Assembly: GCA_911728435.2 (NCBI GenBank)
Contig: OU452206.1
Location: 16,336,297 to 16,400,296 of the forward strand
DNA length: 64,000 nucleotides
Direction of reading: 5' to 3'
From: Apoderus coryli
Taxonomy: Eukaryota > Arthropoda > Insecta > Coleoptera > Attelabidae
Shown: positions 1-10,404 of the stretch, in pieces
How the letters are laid out: each line of letters begins with the position of its first letter
Numbering within the stretch: position 1 is the stretch's first letter
Made by a program: the position numbers and the translations under genes
The notes under the pieces: generated by a model
Told to the model about the DNA's origin: nothing
Seen by the model: only the letters and a program-made list of their open reading frames with translations
The model's database searches: none

Positions 1-424
1 GATAGAGTCTGGAAGAGAAAAACCAATACCAAATTTACGATTACTATACAGGGTATATCAAAAATAACATTTTTAATGATTTTGATTTTTTTGTTTTTTT
101 TTTTAATTTTATGAAAATATTTTCAAAACCGTGATTTATTACACCAATTGTGCAAAAAACACTAATAATTTTTTTTCTCAAAGTGGTTAATTCCATAGCT
201 ACTATCAAAATTAAAAAAACAAGAAAATCTAAATCATTAAAAATATTATTTTTGATATACTCTGTATAGTAATCGTAGATTTGGTATTTGAATTTGTAGT
301 TTTGACACAAGCAGACGTTTTTATAAAGAATGACTTTTTCTTCTAAATCTACAAATAAAAAAGTTTTTCTTCTTCCAAACTCTATCCAATGTGTTCAGGA
401 TCTAAACTCTATCGTGGACACATT
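1..424 (+). repeat. 475-bp foldback repeat unit, damaged copy
   Basis: Partial copy of the window's commonest repeat, cut by the window edge. The left arm has lost the stretch between GATAGAGTYTGGAAGAG and AATACCAAATTTACG. The inner TATACAGGGTATATC / GATATACYCTGTATA pair and the right arm ending in CCAAACTCTATCC are intact. A second end fragment (AAACTCTATCGTGGACACATTGTA, about 401-424) follows directly, so another unit once adjoined this one. The open frame that can be read here on the minus strand is shared by all copies and is not a gene. Confidence 0.85.
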
Positions 425-693
425 GTATGTACAAAAATAAATAATATACATATGCGGGCGAGGGCGTCTTTTTATGAAGTTCGTTTACGACTATCGCCCC
501 GGATAGTTACAGTCCGACAAGTTTATACAATTTATGATGAACTCAGCACGACAGCCTTTAAGGAAAGAAAACTGCAAAGTTCATACCGGTAACTCAAAAG
601 GCGTATTTTTGTTCGAACGATGGAGAATTGAATGCAAAGATAATGACAAAAATTGTTTCTTATATTCAAAATTTAATCTATTAATTTATTTAC
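425..693. other. unassigned stretch
   Basis: No gene, repeat or RNA recognised. By the exon model it is intronic to the large minus-strand gene. Confidence 0.5.
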
Positions 694-845
694 CTCTAAA
701 TCCATGGTTCTAGAAAGTGGTCCTCCTTGTCCAGCCATGGCCATTAAATACTGCTGATCAGCCCCAAGGGTATGGCGTCTGGGGTCGTCTCTACGCGTGT
801 TCCGGTTACGACCTCTCACCTCGCCACCCTCATTATCGCTGCGAA
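694..845 (-). CDS. internal exon of the large minus-strand gene (Arg-rich segment)
   Basis: A 152-nt exon with a strong polypyrimidine acceptor (TTTCTTCTTCTTTCAG) and a GAG|GTAAAT donor. It opens with two bases that complete a phase-1 codon and ends in phase 0. The peptide starts RSDNEGGEVRGRNRNTRRDD and contains PRRHTLGADQQYLMAMAGQG, so it is basic and polar. Its GC content is well above the flanking DNA, as expected of a conserved exon. The incoming phase matches the phase-1 donor of the 57-nt exon at 19841-19897. The RRHTLG-type segment faintly recalls insect relatives of SRCIN1/KIAA1217 (AIP3-domain proteins), but no diagnostic domain is visible and that is a guess. The rest of the protein would lie left of the window. 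Confidence 0.75.
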
Positions 846-1039
846 CTGAAAGAAGAAGAAATAAAATCAGTGTCAAACAATTTTTAGAAATGCCAATATA
901 TATACAAATAAATATTCTGTAAAATACAGGATGGCCGTGGATGGAGTGCACAAGAAGGAAGAATTCTTTATCGGGTTTTGTTCATTTTTCTTCTCTTTGG
1001 AGGCACTATTTATACGTACCTACATATTTTATATTTCAG

Positions 1040-1620
1040 ATCTTCTAAGCCAAGTTCTTGTTATGCTGCATGTTGTAGGTTATCTTATATCAAAACTATA
1101 TATAAGTAGCCAATTTTTCTGTTATATTTGGAAAAATTTTTTTTTTTTCGTTTTTAACCCTTTTTCGAACGCCTGTGTGAACCAGTTCATTTATGTAACA
1201 TTTTTAGGTTATATTCTATCACAACTACGAAAAATTATTCCGTATTCCCAATAAGTTTAGGAAGTATATATGTTTTTATTTTGACCCCTTTTACACTATT
1301 TACGAACGCCTATGAAAACAAGTTATTTATAACACATTTTTTAGGTTATATTCTATCAAAGTTATAAATAACTAGTCAATATTTCTGCTATGTTTAAGAA
1401 ATTCGTTTTTTCTAACCTTTTTACCCCATTTTACACTTTTTCTAATGCCAATGTGGTCTAATTATTTAGGTTAAATATTTTAGGTTATGTTTAATTAAAC
1501 GTACAAAAAATTATTCAATATTTCGGATAATTTTAAGACCTATGATTTTTTAATTTTTGAACCCCCTTTTAAACCCCTTGCCTACGCTCAATCTTAATCA
1601 CCACCTATAAATATCCTGTA
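1040..1620. repeat. decayed tandem repeat, about 135-bp period
   Basis: Four degenerate units begin with AGGTTATNTT(A/C)TATCA at about 1077, 1206, 1343 and 1482. Each continues with a 'CGAACGCCTATG'-like block and a T-rich block. The first unit (about 1055-1125) also matches, inverted, the terminal region of the Tc1-like element near 53815-53890 (TGTAGGTTATCTTATATCAAAACT), so the array may have grown from a transposon end. Confidence 0.55.
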
Positions 1621-2062
1621 GTATTTTCGTACCAAATGTGGTTAAAATCCGTTAAGTGGATTTTGAGTTATCACGGATACAAATTTTTTCTGACCTTTTT
1701 ATAGAAGTTTCACGGACGCCTATGGTACATTTTTTTAAAACTACTTATTTATGTATAAAATGACCAAAAACAAGTATTTCCGGTGAAATTAAAGAAAAAA
1801 AATTTTTCCACGCACAGGCACAGACGACGTCACACTCCCTCACCTACTTGCGCACAACCGAGGCGATATCCTACCTAGAGAGTTATTGTATCATGCCACA
1901 ATCATAATATCCCCTTTTTCGTTTCTATAAACAAATATAAAGCCAGATTCTATATAGCATTTCAGCTCTTCGGTGTTATAATAATGTCGTGCTGACAGGT
2001 AACCACAAAGCAAGTGTCAAACTACATTGTAAACAACACAAACTTAAAAATTTCTGTATAAT
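1621..2062. other. upstream region of the 2063-2995 gene
   Basis: No repeat recognised. It should hold the promoter and 5' UTR of the plus-strand gene. No convincing TATA box or initiator can be chosen by eye. Confidence 0.3.
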
Positions 2063-2995
2063 ATGGTAGCTGAACCTAGAGAATCATTACCAAATATTCC
2101 ATATTTCCAATCGAAACTAAGACCAATAGACCAAGACCAATCGAAATTATATCTAAACCTCAAGGATGAGGTAGAGATAACCAATTATGAGTATGAACAA
2201 AAGCCTCATGATGCTCCAAAATTTGACGATCTAATAATTCCAATCCTCCCACGTATCGAATCCAAAGTTATTGAAACACCTCAAACTACAATTGTTGAAG
2301 AAGAACAGAAATTAGAACCAAAGAGAGTAGTGAGACAGAGCATTACAGACATATTCCGCGAATATGAAAATGTTACATTCATCATTAAATTTGATCGGTC
2401 GCTATTATCTGAAGAAACAGATGAAACTAAAGAAGTCATTCATAAACCAGTGTCACTCGAACATTTCGAGAACTGTTTATGTATGTTGGAAGAAGCCTTA
2501 AGAACGAAACTTCAAGATACAGGAAGTTTTCGGGAGATTCCGATACTAAAACAGCGGAAACGTCGGAAAATCGTTACCATAGCCAGAGGAAGTTATTCAC
2601 CGGTCGATTATAGTTTGCTGCAAACCAATCAAAATTTCTTGAAAAGAATTACTGTGATGAATGTTTCACGACACATCACTGTTGATAAGTTCACTAGAAT
2701 CAAAGCATCGCTAACGCAAATTCGATATTCGAGTTCATTAAACAGTTTTGGAGACCACAATGAGTTCACTAAGAAATTAGAAGAAACTGAGTCCAAATTG
2801 TCTACGATAAGTGATGTGGCACCACCAACAAATTCTACAAGCCAAATATTAACTAAAAGTATGATGGATGAAAATGGAAATGTTATTAGCAGAAGTAAAA
2901 TTTGTATTTGCAACAGAAATAGAACAATTGCAATTTGCTGTTATGGGACGAGATTTGCTGTTTATAAAGACAATAATATGGTGATCCTTAAATAA
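2063..2995 (+). CDS. uncharacterised intronless protein, 310 aa
   Basis: A complete open frame from ATG at 2063 to TAA at 2993-2995, with no intron signals needed. I do not recognise the family. The N-terminal third is acidic and polar with many Pro (RPIDQDQSKLYLNLKDEVEI); a central part (about residues 95-155) contains TFIIKFDRSLL and HFENCLCMLEEALRTKLQD, which could form helices. A basic patch (KQRKRRK, near 165) could be a nuclear signal. The Ser/Thr-rich segment at 230-275 is followed by a hydrophobic, Cys-containing C-terminus (KICICNRNRTIAICCYGTRF). No signal peptide is seen. Codon use is intact across the whole length, unlike the broken transposon frames nearby, which supports a real gene. 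It lies opposite to, and inside, a predicted intron of the large minus-strand gene. Small nested intronless insect genes are often testis-biased; for this one that is inference. Confidence 0.65.
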   Translation: MVAEPRESLPNIPYFQSKLRPIDQDQSKLYLNLKDEVEITNYEYEQKPHDAPKFDDLIIPILPRIESKVIETPQTTIVEEEQKLEPKRVVRQSITDIFREYENVTFIIKFDRSLLSEETDETKEVIHKPVSLEHFENCLCMLEEALRTKLQDTGSFREIPILKQRKRRKIVTIARGSYSPVDYSLLQTNQNFLKRITVMNVSRHITVDKFTRIKASLTQIRYSSSLNSFGDHNEFTKKLEETESKLSTISDVAPPTNSTSQILTKSMMDENGNVISRSKICICNRNRTIAICCYGTRFAVYKDNNMVILK

Positions 2996-3114
2996 TGCCT
3001 GTATTCTAAATTCCTTTGTCTAGTATTTTTGTTCGGCATACTGTGATTTTGTCTATTGTATAATCACGAGTACCTAATGGATTATATTCATAAATTACAT
3101 AAGGCATTTCATTA

Positions 3115-3735
3115 ACAATTTGGGATCAGATAACTAGAGAGAGACTACAGACTTTTGGTTTCTCTTATCGTTTGGTCAACTTCTTCCGATCATATCTATT
3201 CGAACGATTACAGTTTGTAGAATATGAAGGCTTTAAGTCTTTTGTTTTTCCTTCCAGCTCGGGGGTTCCACAGAGCTCCAATCTCAGTCCTTTGTTGTTC
3301 AATATTTTCATTAATGACCTAATTGAGTCTTTTACGTGTGGTAGGCTTGCTTATGCTGACGATCTTAAGATATTCCAGCCCATTAATTCCCTGAATGATT
3401 GCGATCATCTGCAGAGTAATTTGAACACTCTATGTGTACCTGGTGCACGGACAATCGTTTAGAAGTCTAAATGCAAGATCGTTAGCTATTCCAGACTAAA
3501 GAACGCATTGAATTTTGATTATCAATTGAACAATGAGTCCTTGGAAAGGCTCAGCGAAATTAAAGATTTGGGTGTTGTTTTCGACAGTGAATTTACATTT
3601 ATCCAGCAGACCGTCAGTGTAGTATTGAGCGCAAATAGAATGTCGGGTTTTATTATTAGGAATTGTCGGCAATTCAACGATGTTTTCACGGTTAAGCTTT
3701 TGTTAGATCTAAACTGGAATTTGCCGCAATTATAT
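3115..3735 (+). pseudogene. LINE reverse transcriptase fragment
   Basis: Non-LTR retrotransposon RT core, truncated and frameshifted. Visible in order: a thumb-side helix region (GFSYRLVNFFRSYLFERLQF), the conserved GVPQSSNLSPLLFNIFINDL block (usual form GVPQGSxLGPLLF), then the catalytic YADD box (LAYADDLKIF). After about 3440 the frame shifts; DNRLEVSKCKIVSYSRLK and then LSEIKDLGVVFDSEFTF (the DLGVxxD motif) continue in another frame to about 3735. The Gly-to-Ser change in GVPQG and the frameshifts show it is dead. The 5' part and 3' end are missing. Clade is probably Jockey/CR1-like. Confidence 0.85.
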
Positions 3736-3739
3736 GGAA

Positions 3740-4040
3740 CCAATTCACCAAGCAGATTTAAGTAAATATTTAATAAATATTGGCACCGCGGGAAAAACTA
3801 GGGGTTTTAATAATGATTGGTACAAAAAGTTTGATTGGTTAGCTGGGAGCGCGGAGTTAAAAAATTATTTTGTTGGCCTTGTCACTCAACATTTTGTATT
3901 GCCTCACAACCCTCAGGACTCACGGGCCGCCACTGCATTTAACCATATAAAATTACAAAATAGTGCGACCCACTGTATAGTTCTCGATGTAAAGAAATTT
4001 ACCAAATTCACCATCTCAAACAATTCTGAGTACCTATAGG
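3740..4040 (+). pseudogene. hAT-type transposase N-terminal (TTF zinc finger) fragment
   Basis: The peptide TRGFNNDWYKKFDWLAGSAE followed, after a frameshift near 3858, by KLFCWPC matches the typical start of ZMYM1-like hAT transposases (R-x-F-x2-x-W-Y-x2-F-x-W-L ... F-C-W-P-C). The downstream FNHIKLQNSATHC could be the equivalent of the usual 'KHExSxxH' segment. No DDE catalytic core or dimerisation region follows. It abuts the LINE fragment with no obvious target duplication. Confidence 0.6.
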
Positions 4041-4849
4041 TCAACAACAGTAAGTTGCCTCCAGGTCCCTAAGATAATGAGGGCGGCTCATCAAATCGAC
4101 GACTACGTCCATGGAGTACACAATATAGAAATGTAATTAGATTGTTCTATCACGAATTCAATTTGCTAATTGCAAATTGGTAACATGTGTAGATAGACTT
4201 ATACACATATAATAATTCTATCTTGTGAGCTGCTGGGTCAGAAATTATTCAAACAACTTAATGAAGCTGTTTTTGATTAAGTTTACACATGACGTGACGA
4301 ACTTTGATGTTATACGTGTACCGCTCTTTTTGATTTTATGCAGAAATTAGTCATTCTCAATTGTTTTATTTGTTTTTACTTTTAATGTAGTCCATGTTAC
4401 AGTGGATTCTCATTTAATCTTGCAATAACCAAGCTACAACTTTGGAGTTGCTATTGCAGGACAGCTGAAACACTAATTACTATTTTATCTTCTTGAAATC
4501 AGTGAAACGTTACAACCAGAATATTTGATGAGAAACAAAAACAAATGCGTGAATAAAGTCATTTTACAATAATCAATTACTCAAATTTGATTAAAAACAG
4601 CTGCAAAATTGTTGAGTATTCGACTTTCGTGGAATGCGTGAAAATATTTTAAACTGCGGTCAATAAAAGAAAGAAATTGAAGCTTCTCAAAGAAAACTGC
4701 AAAATTAAGACACAAGAATTAGGACTAAAGTAACGGGTAGGCAAATTTGAGGTAGGAATTGAGCTGTCATCCTTTGACATTTATTTAGTAAAAAGTTGGG
4801 AAATTTTAACCATGAACGCTACACTCTTGAACAAAGAATTTAAAATTGC
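4041..4849. other. non-coding stretch, weak inverted repeats
   Basis: No gene seen. There is an imperfect hairpin around TTGCAATAACC / AGTTGCTATTGCAG (about 4420-4463) and a weak long-range inverted match (GCTGTTTTTGATTAAGTTT near 4265 against AAATTTGATTAAAAACAGC near 4585), suggesting a decayed foldback element. Confidence 0.35.
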
Positions 4850-5605
4850 CTTACAAATGCAATGAAATTGCGGGTGCAGAGGCTGCAGAATTCTTGCTTG
4901 AGACTGATCTTTGGTGTAAGAAGATCTCAAAGAATTAGCCACACTCTCTCCTACGTGAACTGGCTCAATATGGAGAACAGAAGATATCTGCACTCAGCCT
5001 GCCGTTATTACAGCATACTGCGACACAAAACTCCACCTTACTTATATAGAAAACTGAGATTTAGAACTGACATTCACAGTTTTAATATTCGTCGTAGAGA
5101 TGCAGTATCTATTCCTGCCCATTCTACGGAATTGTTTAAGAGGTCGTTCTCCTATCAGATAGCTAAATGTGTCAATGAGATGCCTGCTCAGTGTAAGAAT
5201 TTGTCTAAGTTACAGTTTAAAAAAAAAAACTTTATGGCGGTTCTGCCGTTCTTCTTATTTTTTTTTTCTTTTAAATCAAACCCCGCGATACACTTTTCGT
5301 ATTTATTATGTTTATTCTATTTACTGTGTTTATTTTATTTATTGTGTTTATTATATTTATTATTGTTTATTGTATCTATTTTGTTTCCTACATTTATTAT
5401 ATCTGATTATGTTTTACATAGATGTGTCATTAGGGGTAGTAGGTGTGTAAGAATGCCAATGAAGTAAGGATTTTGATAGTGTTGTATGTTTGTAATTTTA
5501 GTATTTATTGGGTTAGCTGAACAGACAACTATGGCCATTGGCAATGATTGAACTGAAACTCGCCCAATATAAAAAAAATAAAGGCCTTTATTAAAAAAAT
5601 TATTA
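4850..5605 (+). pseudogene. LINE ORF2 C-terminal region and 3' end
   Basis: Open from about 4862 to 5467, encoding the post-RT C-terminal domain of a CR1/Jockey-like ORF2: VQRLQNSCLRLIFGVRRSQR, then LNMENRRYLHSACRYYSILR, TPPYLYRKLRF, and SFSYQIAKCVNEMPAQ, the usual end motif. After KKKNF the frame runs into T-rich, low-complexity sequence. The 3' UTR ends with AATAAAGGCCTTTATTAAAAAAATTATT, a polyadenylation signal plus a simple tail typical of this family. It is 5'-truncated: no RT core is attached. The fragments at 7.5 and 12.9 kb carry the same domain. Confidence 0.8.
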
Positions 5606-7130
5606 ATTGTGAAAATTTACAATGAGCGTGAAGTTGCTGTTGTAAAACATGAAAGATTTATGTAAAATAATAATAATTTTAGATCTACATGAAGACTATT
5701 GTCTATTAAATTGGTGGTGAACAGCAGTTACGTCTACAAATCAAATCAAATCCGCAATAATTCGGGTATTTTTGCACGTATCCGAAGTTCAGTGATAAGC
5801 GCGTAAATAAAGTGAAGTTAACAGTGGCCTCTTTGAACATTTGCTGTTGTAGTGCTTTAAAGTGCTAGTGTTATTTGCATTTGTGTGTTTTTTGTTACCC
5901 TGTGGGGTTTTCCTGACGGAGGGGATCCACTTTGTTGTGGTCGTCGCGCTGAGTACCTGACATTAAACAAGAAGAGTGAACGAGGAAAACCAAGCGGTCC
6001 CCAGGAAGTTCAAAAATCATTCTATAACATGTTAGACATATCCGAAAGGTAGGTGCTAACATAATATTTAATATTTCGCATGATTGAAGTCACATAATCA
6101 TCTACATTTTCTAAATAATTTTTTTACTTTAAATGCTCGGTAAATCGATACACTTGCCAACATGCAGCTGTATTATAACCTTTAAACTAATGTCTAATTT
6201 AAACTTCAGTTGGGCAGGCGGTCGTAGGCGTCGTAAAAAGGGAGTTTTATATGATTTAAAAAAAAATATTTTCAGCCTTAACAAAAATGTTGGAAAGTTT
6301 TTGAAAGGCGATTCTGTTAAATCTAATTTTTCTCTACATCCAGTTAAAATTTTTGTACTGAGTGATAGTTCACCCTGTATATTGGTGTCAATAAAACTGA
6401 ATTTGTCAAAAAAAGTATGTTTTTTAGCCAATTTACGTCCTAACTTTAAATTTGCCCACCCTATCAACAAGGGTTTCTTCTACTGCAGACTTACCCCATT
6501 TTAGAAATTATAGTGAAATTATCAACAGCTTATTAAGAATTTTTTTCTCCAGAAATCGTTCGTAGTTGTGGGACACCCTGTATAAGAAAATAGGTGTACA
6601 TGATTTGTTCTAAATAAACTGTAATACTTATTTAAAATAGGTTTATTGAATAGTAAACACTATGATAGCAAAGTTATATTTAAAATAATAGTACACATAC
6701 TACATGATGTTAAATTTAGAAATTCGGTCAAGTTCCAAGTGGGTAGGTCGGTCTAATTTATCAATATTAAACGCTGAGTAAAAATAAGGTTTTATAAAAT
6801 ACAGAGAATTATAATATTTGTAGAAACCATTTTCCAGTACATTTCGTTATTTAATTTATATTATGGATTATGTATAAGCACAGTATAATAAATAATACAG
6901 TATTCTGACTTTCCGCTTGCGAGCCATTCTGCGTATTTCGTCGCGCATGCCGCCATTATGGGTTACAACGTCACAATAATCACATAGACGTAGATAAATA
7001 CCATTCACTCCTGTGTTCAATATATAGTTCATTGTCGGCGTGTACGAGATAAATATTGTGTTTAAATCTAATTCTGTGTTTTGTGTTTTTGGTATAGTGT
7101 TCGTGAGAATTAAAAGGATTTTATTTTTAT
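5606..7130. other. non-coding, one MITE-like terminus
   Basis: No gene supported. A frame of about 370 nt is open on both strands near 6130-6500, but it shows no domain and ends near a GGGACACCCTGTATA terminus (about 6579-6592), so it is more likely the body of a MITE. Confidence 0.4.
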
Positions 7131-7153
7131 TAACGTGTCTTGGGATTCATACA

Positions 7154-7258
7154 ATGAACAATCATGGAGGACATGTGTGTGCTGCAAAATGTTGTCCCAA
7201 TAAGCGGTAAACTTGCTCTAAACATTTTTTTCGCTTCCCCACAGATCCTGTTAGTTGA
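7154..7258 (+). pseudogene. THAP zinc-finger first-exon fragment
   Basis: From ATG 7154 the frame reads HVCAAKCCPNKR, a stop (TAA, 7208-7210), then TCSKHFFRFPTDPV. This is the start of a THAP domain: first Cys pair (C-x3-C or C-x4-C), basic patch, then the FFRFPxDP motif. A possible GTTAGT donor follows. The later THAP landmarks (Trp, C-x2-H, AVP) are not found nearby. The in-frame stop makes it a relic unless it is a sequencing error. The 150 bp upstream look like a normal insect 5' leader. Confidence 0.5.
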
Positions 7259-7477
7259 ATAATAAGTAAAAATAAAGATGAATACTAGATAATTTTACGT
7301 TTATAACAACTATTTGTATAACCGTAAAATATATATTACGAAATGGCAGTATCTAGTATGTTTTTAAACTAAATGAAAGTAAAACATAAACACAAGTTGC
7401 CTCGTGGCGAGATAGCATGATAACGCAATCAGCTAGAGGTTATATTATTGACAATATATATATGGCCCTTGTTTGAC

Positions 7478-7863
7478 TAAAATTGCTGAGAACAGGATTC
7501 AGTTGATGCAGAATTCAGGCACACGGCTTGTATGTGGAATTCGTAGGGGTGAAAGAGGCTAGCAATAAGATTAAGGAAATCGGCTGGTTAAGAATGAAAC
7601 AACGTCGGATTTTCATTCACTAATTTTGATTAATAAAAATCATCAGATGGAAATGGGCGGAATACTTATATGAAAGATTGAAGTGCCGGGGATCGGTGTA
7701 TGATATGAATATTCCTAATAAAATTATCATTATGCCACCGCTAGACTCAACATCAATCTTTGAGCGGTTATTTTCCTATACGGTTTCAAAATATTACAAC
7801 GCTCTACCGGAGAATATACAAAGTTTACAGGGGCTTTCGTTTAAGAGAAAAAAATATTTCTGA
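7478..7863 (+). pseudogene. LINE ORF2 C-terminal fragment
   Basis: The same domain as at 4850-5467, heavily mutated. RIQLMQNSGTRLVCGIRRG appears first; several frameshifts and stops follow; then a clean end segment with FERLFSYTVSKYYNALPENI and LSFKRKKYF, which matches the usual F-x-Y-x-x-x-x-x-x-N-x-LP terminal motif. No RT core is attached. Confidence 0.7.
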
Positions 7864-8309
7864 AATTGACAGCGATATTATTATGTACTTAAATATTTTT
7901 ACAAAAATGAAAATACAGTACTGTGGTTAGAAACCGAAAACTATAATTATTCTTAGTCAGGACCTGACTTGTAACCCAAAATGGCGGCGGTATACGTCAC
8001 TGTTTATTTCAAAGTGCCAACGTGGAGTCGGAATGCTGTACTTATTAATGCTGTGGTGTAGTTATCTTCCACTCATCTGTCTATGTCACGCACACTTCTA
8101 CAAATTTGAGAAACAGCTAACTGAAAACTTTAACCCCTAAATGTTTTATTCCTCGTAAATTTTCGAAGTGATATGATCATGTCACATCAATCCTTCTGAC
8201 ATGAGTTGTTATAATATTATCATCAAAATTTAACGTCACATATTTGACATAAAAATTTTTGGCAAAAAAAAAACAATCAAAATCCTTCGTATTCAGACAA
8301 AAAATAACT
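7864..8309. other. upstream region of the 8310-9323 gene
   Basis: No repeat recognised. It contains a GC-richer patch with ATGGCGGCGG near 7980. Presumed promoter and leader of the following gene. Confidence 0.3.
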
Positions 8310-9323
8310 ATGCCGCAAAATAATAGTACATGCGACCTAACTCAATCAGAATCCGAAGAGGAATTGACTATAAAATCAGAAATAAACCATTCAAATTATC
8401 AAAGTGCGGAAAATTTGGAATATTACAATGAAGACCCAAAAATACTTGAAGTCTATGATCAGTTATTAAACCTAAAAGAATCAGAACAGAAATCCACAAA
8501 ATCATCATCATCTTCCAATAAAGAGTCTACAATTGGTCATGGTTTATATTATCTAAAACAAGTTTGTAACAATAAGGAGTTGAAATTATATCCAGAAGTC
8601 AAATCATTGTATACAAAAACATCAGATTTCAACAAGAAAACAGCACTTATCGCTCAAAGAATTATCAACACACATTGTTCGCCGGACTCAAAAACTAGAC
8701 GCAGAGTTCCGTCCAAACCCATATTGAGAGGAACCAGCCTGTTATTACCAAATCCTGCACAACACATTGAAATGATGAAACAGGTGCCTCAGAAGCTTAG
8801 ATATTTAGACAAAGCTCCTGTCCGACCATTCTCAAGTTTGCATTGTTGCAAACGACCAAGCCTTAACGTTCCTAGAATCAGTAAACCAACGCAAGTGAGT
8901 ATTATTCCAAAAACGGAAAGTATTTCAACAGAAACTGCTCAGCACGAATTACATTGTAGTGAAAACAGAGTTAGTCAAACATGTACTTTATCGCTTGGCG
9001 AGTCAAAGAAGACTCAAAGCCGCATTAGAAAGGGTAAAACTGTCGAAACAACTTACGAACCGGTTAGGATGAATAGTAAATATACGAATACAATAAGCGA
9101 TAGTCAAAAAAAAGGAGAGCGAGCGACTCAGATGTATGAGCACATAACGAAAAGTGATTTGTTTTGTTTGGAATGGATTAATAAGAATTTGTTCCAGGCT
9201 CCAATGAATCCACATACTGTGATTGTGGATGAGAAGATCCGGGAAAGTAGTGAAATAACTTGTAAGTCGTCTGCCGAGTTTGAAAGGGAGTTAGAATGGG
9301 AGAAAAAGGCACTTTGTATATGA
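8310..9323 (+). CDS. uncharacterised intronless protein, 337 aa
   Basis: The frame is open from about 8259, but the first ATG is at 8310 (MPQNNSTCDLTQSESEEELT), so I start there; the stop is TGA at 9321-9323. I do not recognise the family. The protein is polar, Ser/Lys/Thr-rich and probably largely disordered: an acidic Ser-rich N-terminus, a Ser run near residues 69-75, a Lys/Arg-rich middle (TRRRVPSKPILRGTSLLLP), and a better-conserved-looking C-terminus with KSDLFCLEWINKNLFQAPMN and ERELEWEKKALCI. No signal peptide or membrane segment is present. AATAAA signals follow within about 100 nt (near 9417). Like the 310-aa gene 6 kb upstream it is intronless, on the plus strand, and inside a predicted intron of the minus-strand gene. 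The two proteins show no obvious homology by eye. Confidence 0.65.
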   Translation: MPQNNSTCDLTQSESEEELTIKSEINHSNYQSAENLEYYNEDPKILEVYDQLLNLKESEQKSTKSSSSSNKESTIGHGLYYLKQVCNNKELKLYPEVKSLYTKTSDFNKKTALIAQRIINTHCSPDSKTRRRVPSKPILRGTSLLLPNPAQHIEMMKQVPQKLRYLDKAPVRPFSSLHCCKRPSLNVPRISKPTQVSIIPKTESISTETAQHELHCSENRVSQTCTLSLGESKKTQSRIRKGKTVETTYEPVRMNSKYTNTISDSQKKGERATQMYEHITKSDLFCLEWINKNLFQAPMNPHTVIVDEKIRESSEITCKSSAEFERELEWEKKALCI

Positions 9324-9483
9324 TTCCAGCTTATCAGATTATTGTATTTACTGTATTGTCTTTGTTACAAGTACAATAATTAGGTTAAATTATGTTTGAA
9401 CATGTGCTAAATAACAAAATAAACATATTATACAAAATATTACTCAACTTTGTGTTTTAGATATCCCTAAACCACATCTTTTA

Positions 9484-10404
9484 TACAGGGTGTCCAAGAT
9501 AAGAATGGGATAGCATTAGAAACGGTAGGAGGTACAATTTCGGTTAAATCAGAGAAAAGTTGTACAATTTAAACGCCTTTTAAATGGTGTTTTCAAAAGT
9601 AGAGTAACTTTAGCCGTTTTCGAGAATTTTTGAAAAAAACTAGTTTTTGCAATTTTCGTTTTTATTTAGTTCCGACGTTATTTTTACAGATATAAAAAAA
9701 CTAAAAGAACTTTCTTATTGTTACTTTTTGAGGACAATAAGAAGCGTTTACAAATTTGCACTACGACGTTTCGTTTTCGAAAAACCATCATCAACTTCGC
9801 AAAAACATTCTTTCGTCGTTACAATTATTGATTATTATTTGCCAATTTATGTATCTCTCAGTACAACATTTTATTTTGTACGCGGTTTTTTAAATTTAGT
9901 AGAAATGTTTGTGCTTTTTGAAGATATTAAAAAAACGACTTTCTCAGATGCGTGTTTCACGCAAAATAAGTGCCATAAGTTTAAATAATTGCTAAAAATA
10001 TTGAAAACCATTACCACCTATTTTTGAATTGAAAATGGATTTAAATTTAACAATAAAAATCCAGAGCCGTATTTAAAAAAACGAAGTTGATGATGGTTTT
10101 CCAAAAACGAAACGTCGTAGTGAAAATTTGTAAACGCTATCGTATTGTCCCCAAAAAATAACAATGAGAAAGTGCTTTTAATTTTTTATATCTGTAAAAA
10201 TAACGTCAGAAATAAATAAAATCGAAAATTGCAAAAAATAGTTTTTTCAAAAATTCTCGAAAACGGCTAAAGTTACTTTACTTTTGAAAACACAATTTAA
10301 AAGGTGTTTAAATTGTACACATTTTCTCTAATTCAACCGACATTGTAACTCCTACCGTTTTCAAGATTTCAATGCTATCCAATTCTTATCTTGGACACCC
10401 TGTA
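9484..10404. mobile_element. foldback MITE A (long terminal inverted repeats)
   Basis: Begins TACAGGGTGTCCAAGATAAG and ends CTTATCTTGGACACCCTGTA. Both ends read inward as near-perfect inverted repeats for more than 300 bp each (shared landmarks: AACTTTAGCCGTTTTCGAGAATT, TTGCAATTTTCG, CGTTTCGTTTTCG, CATCATCAACTTCG). Only about 280 bp of centre is left, and there is no coding capacity. It is flanked by TA, the target of Tc1/mariner-type elements. Partial relatives lie at 20065-20220 and 57787-57860. Confidence 0.85.

Noticed and set aside
6133..6504. 123-codon plus-strand frame overlapping a 113-codon minus-strand frame
   Set aside because: No domain in either; it sits next to a CACCCTGTATA terminus, so repeat body is more likely.
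9756..9800. Hammerhead-like string in MITE A (TTGATGATGG ... GAAACGTCGTAG, minus strand; mirrored near 10088-10125)
   Set aside because: The core starts UUGAUGA, stem III would have no loop, and stem I does not pair. It looks like chance similarity.
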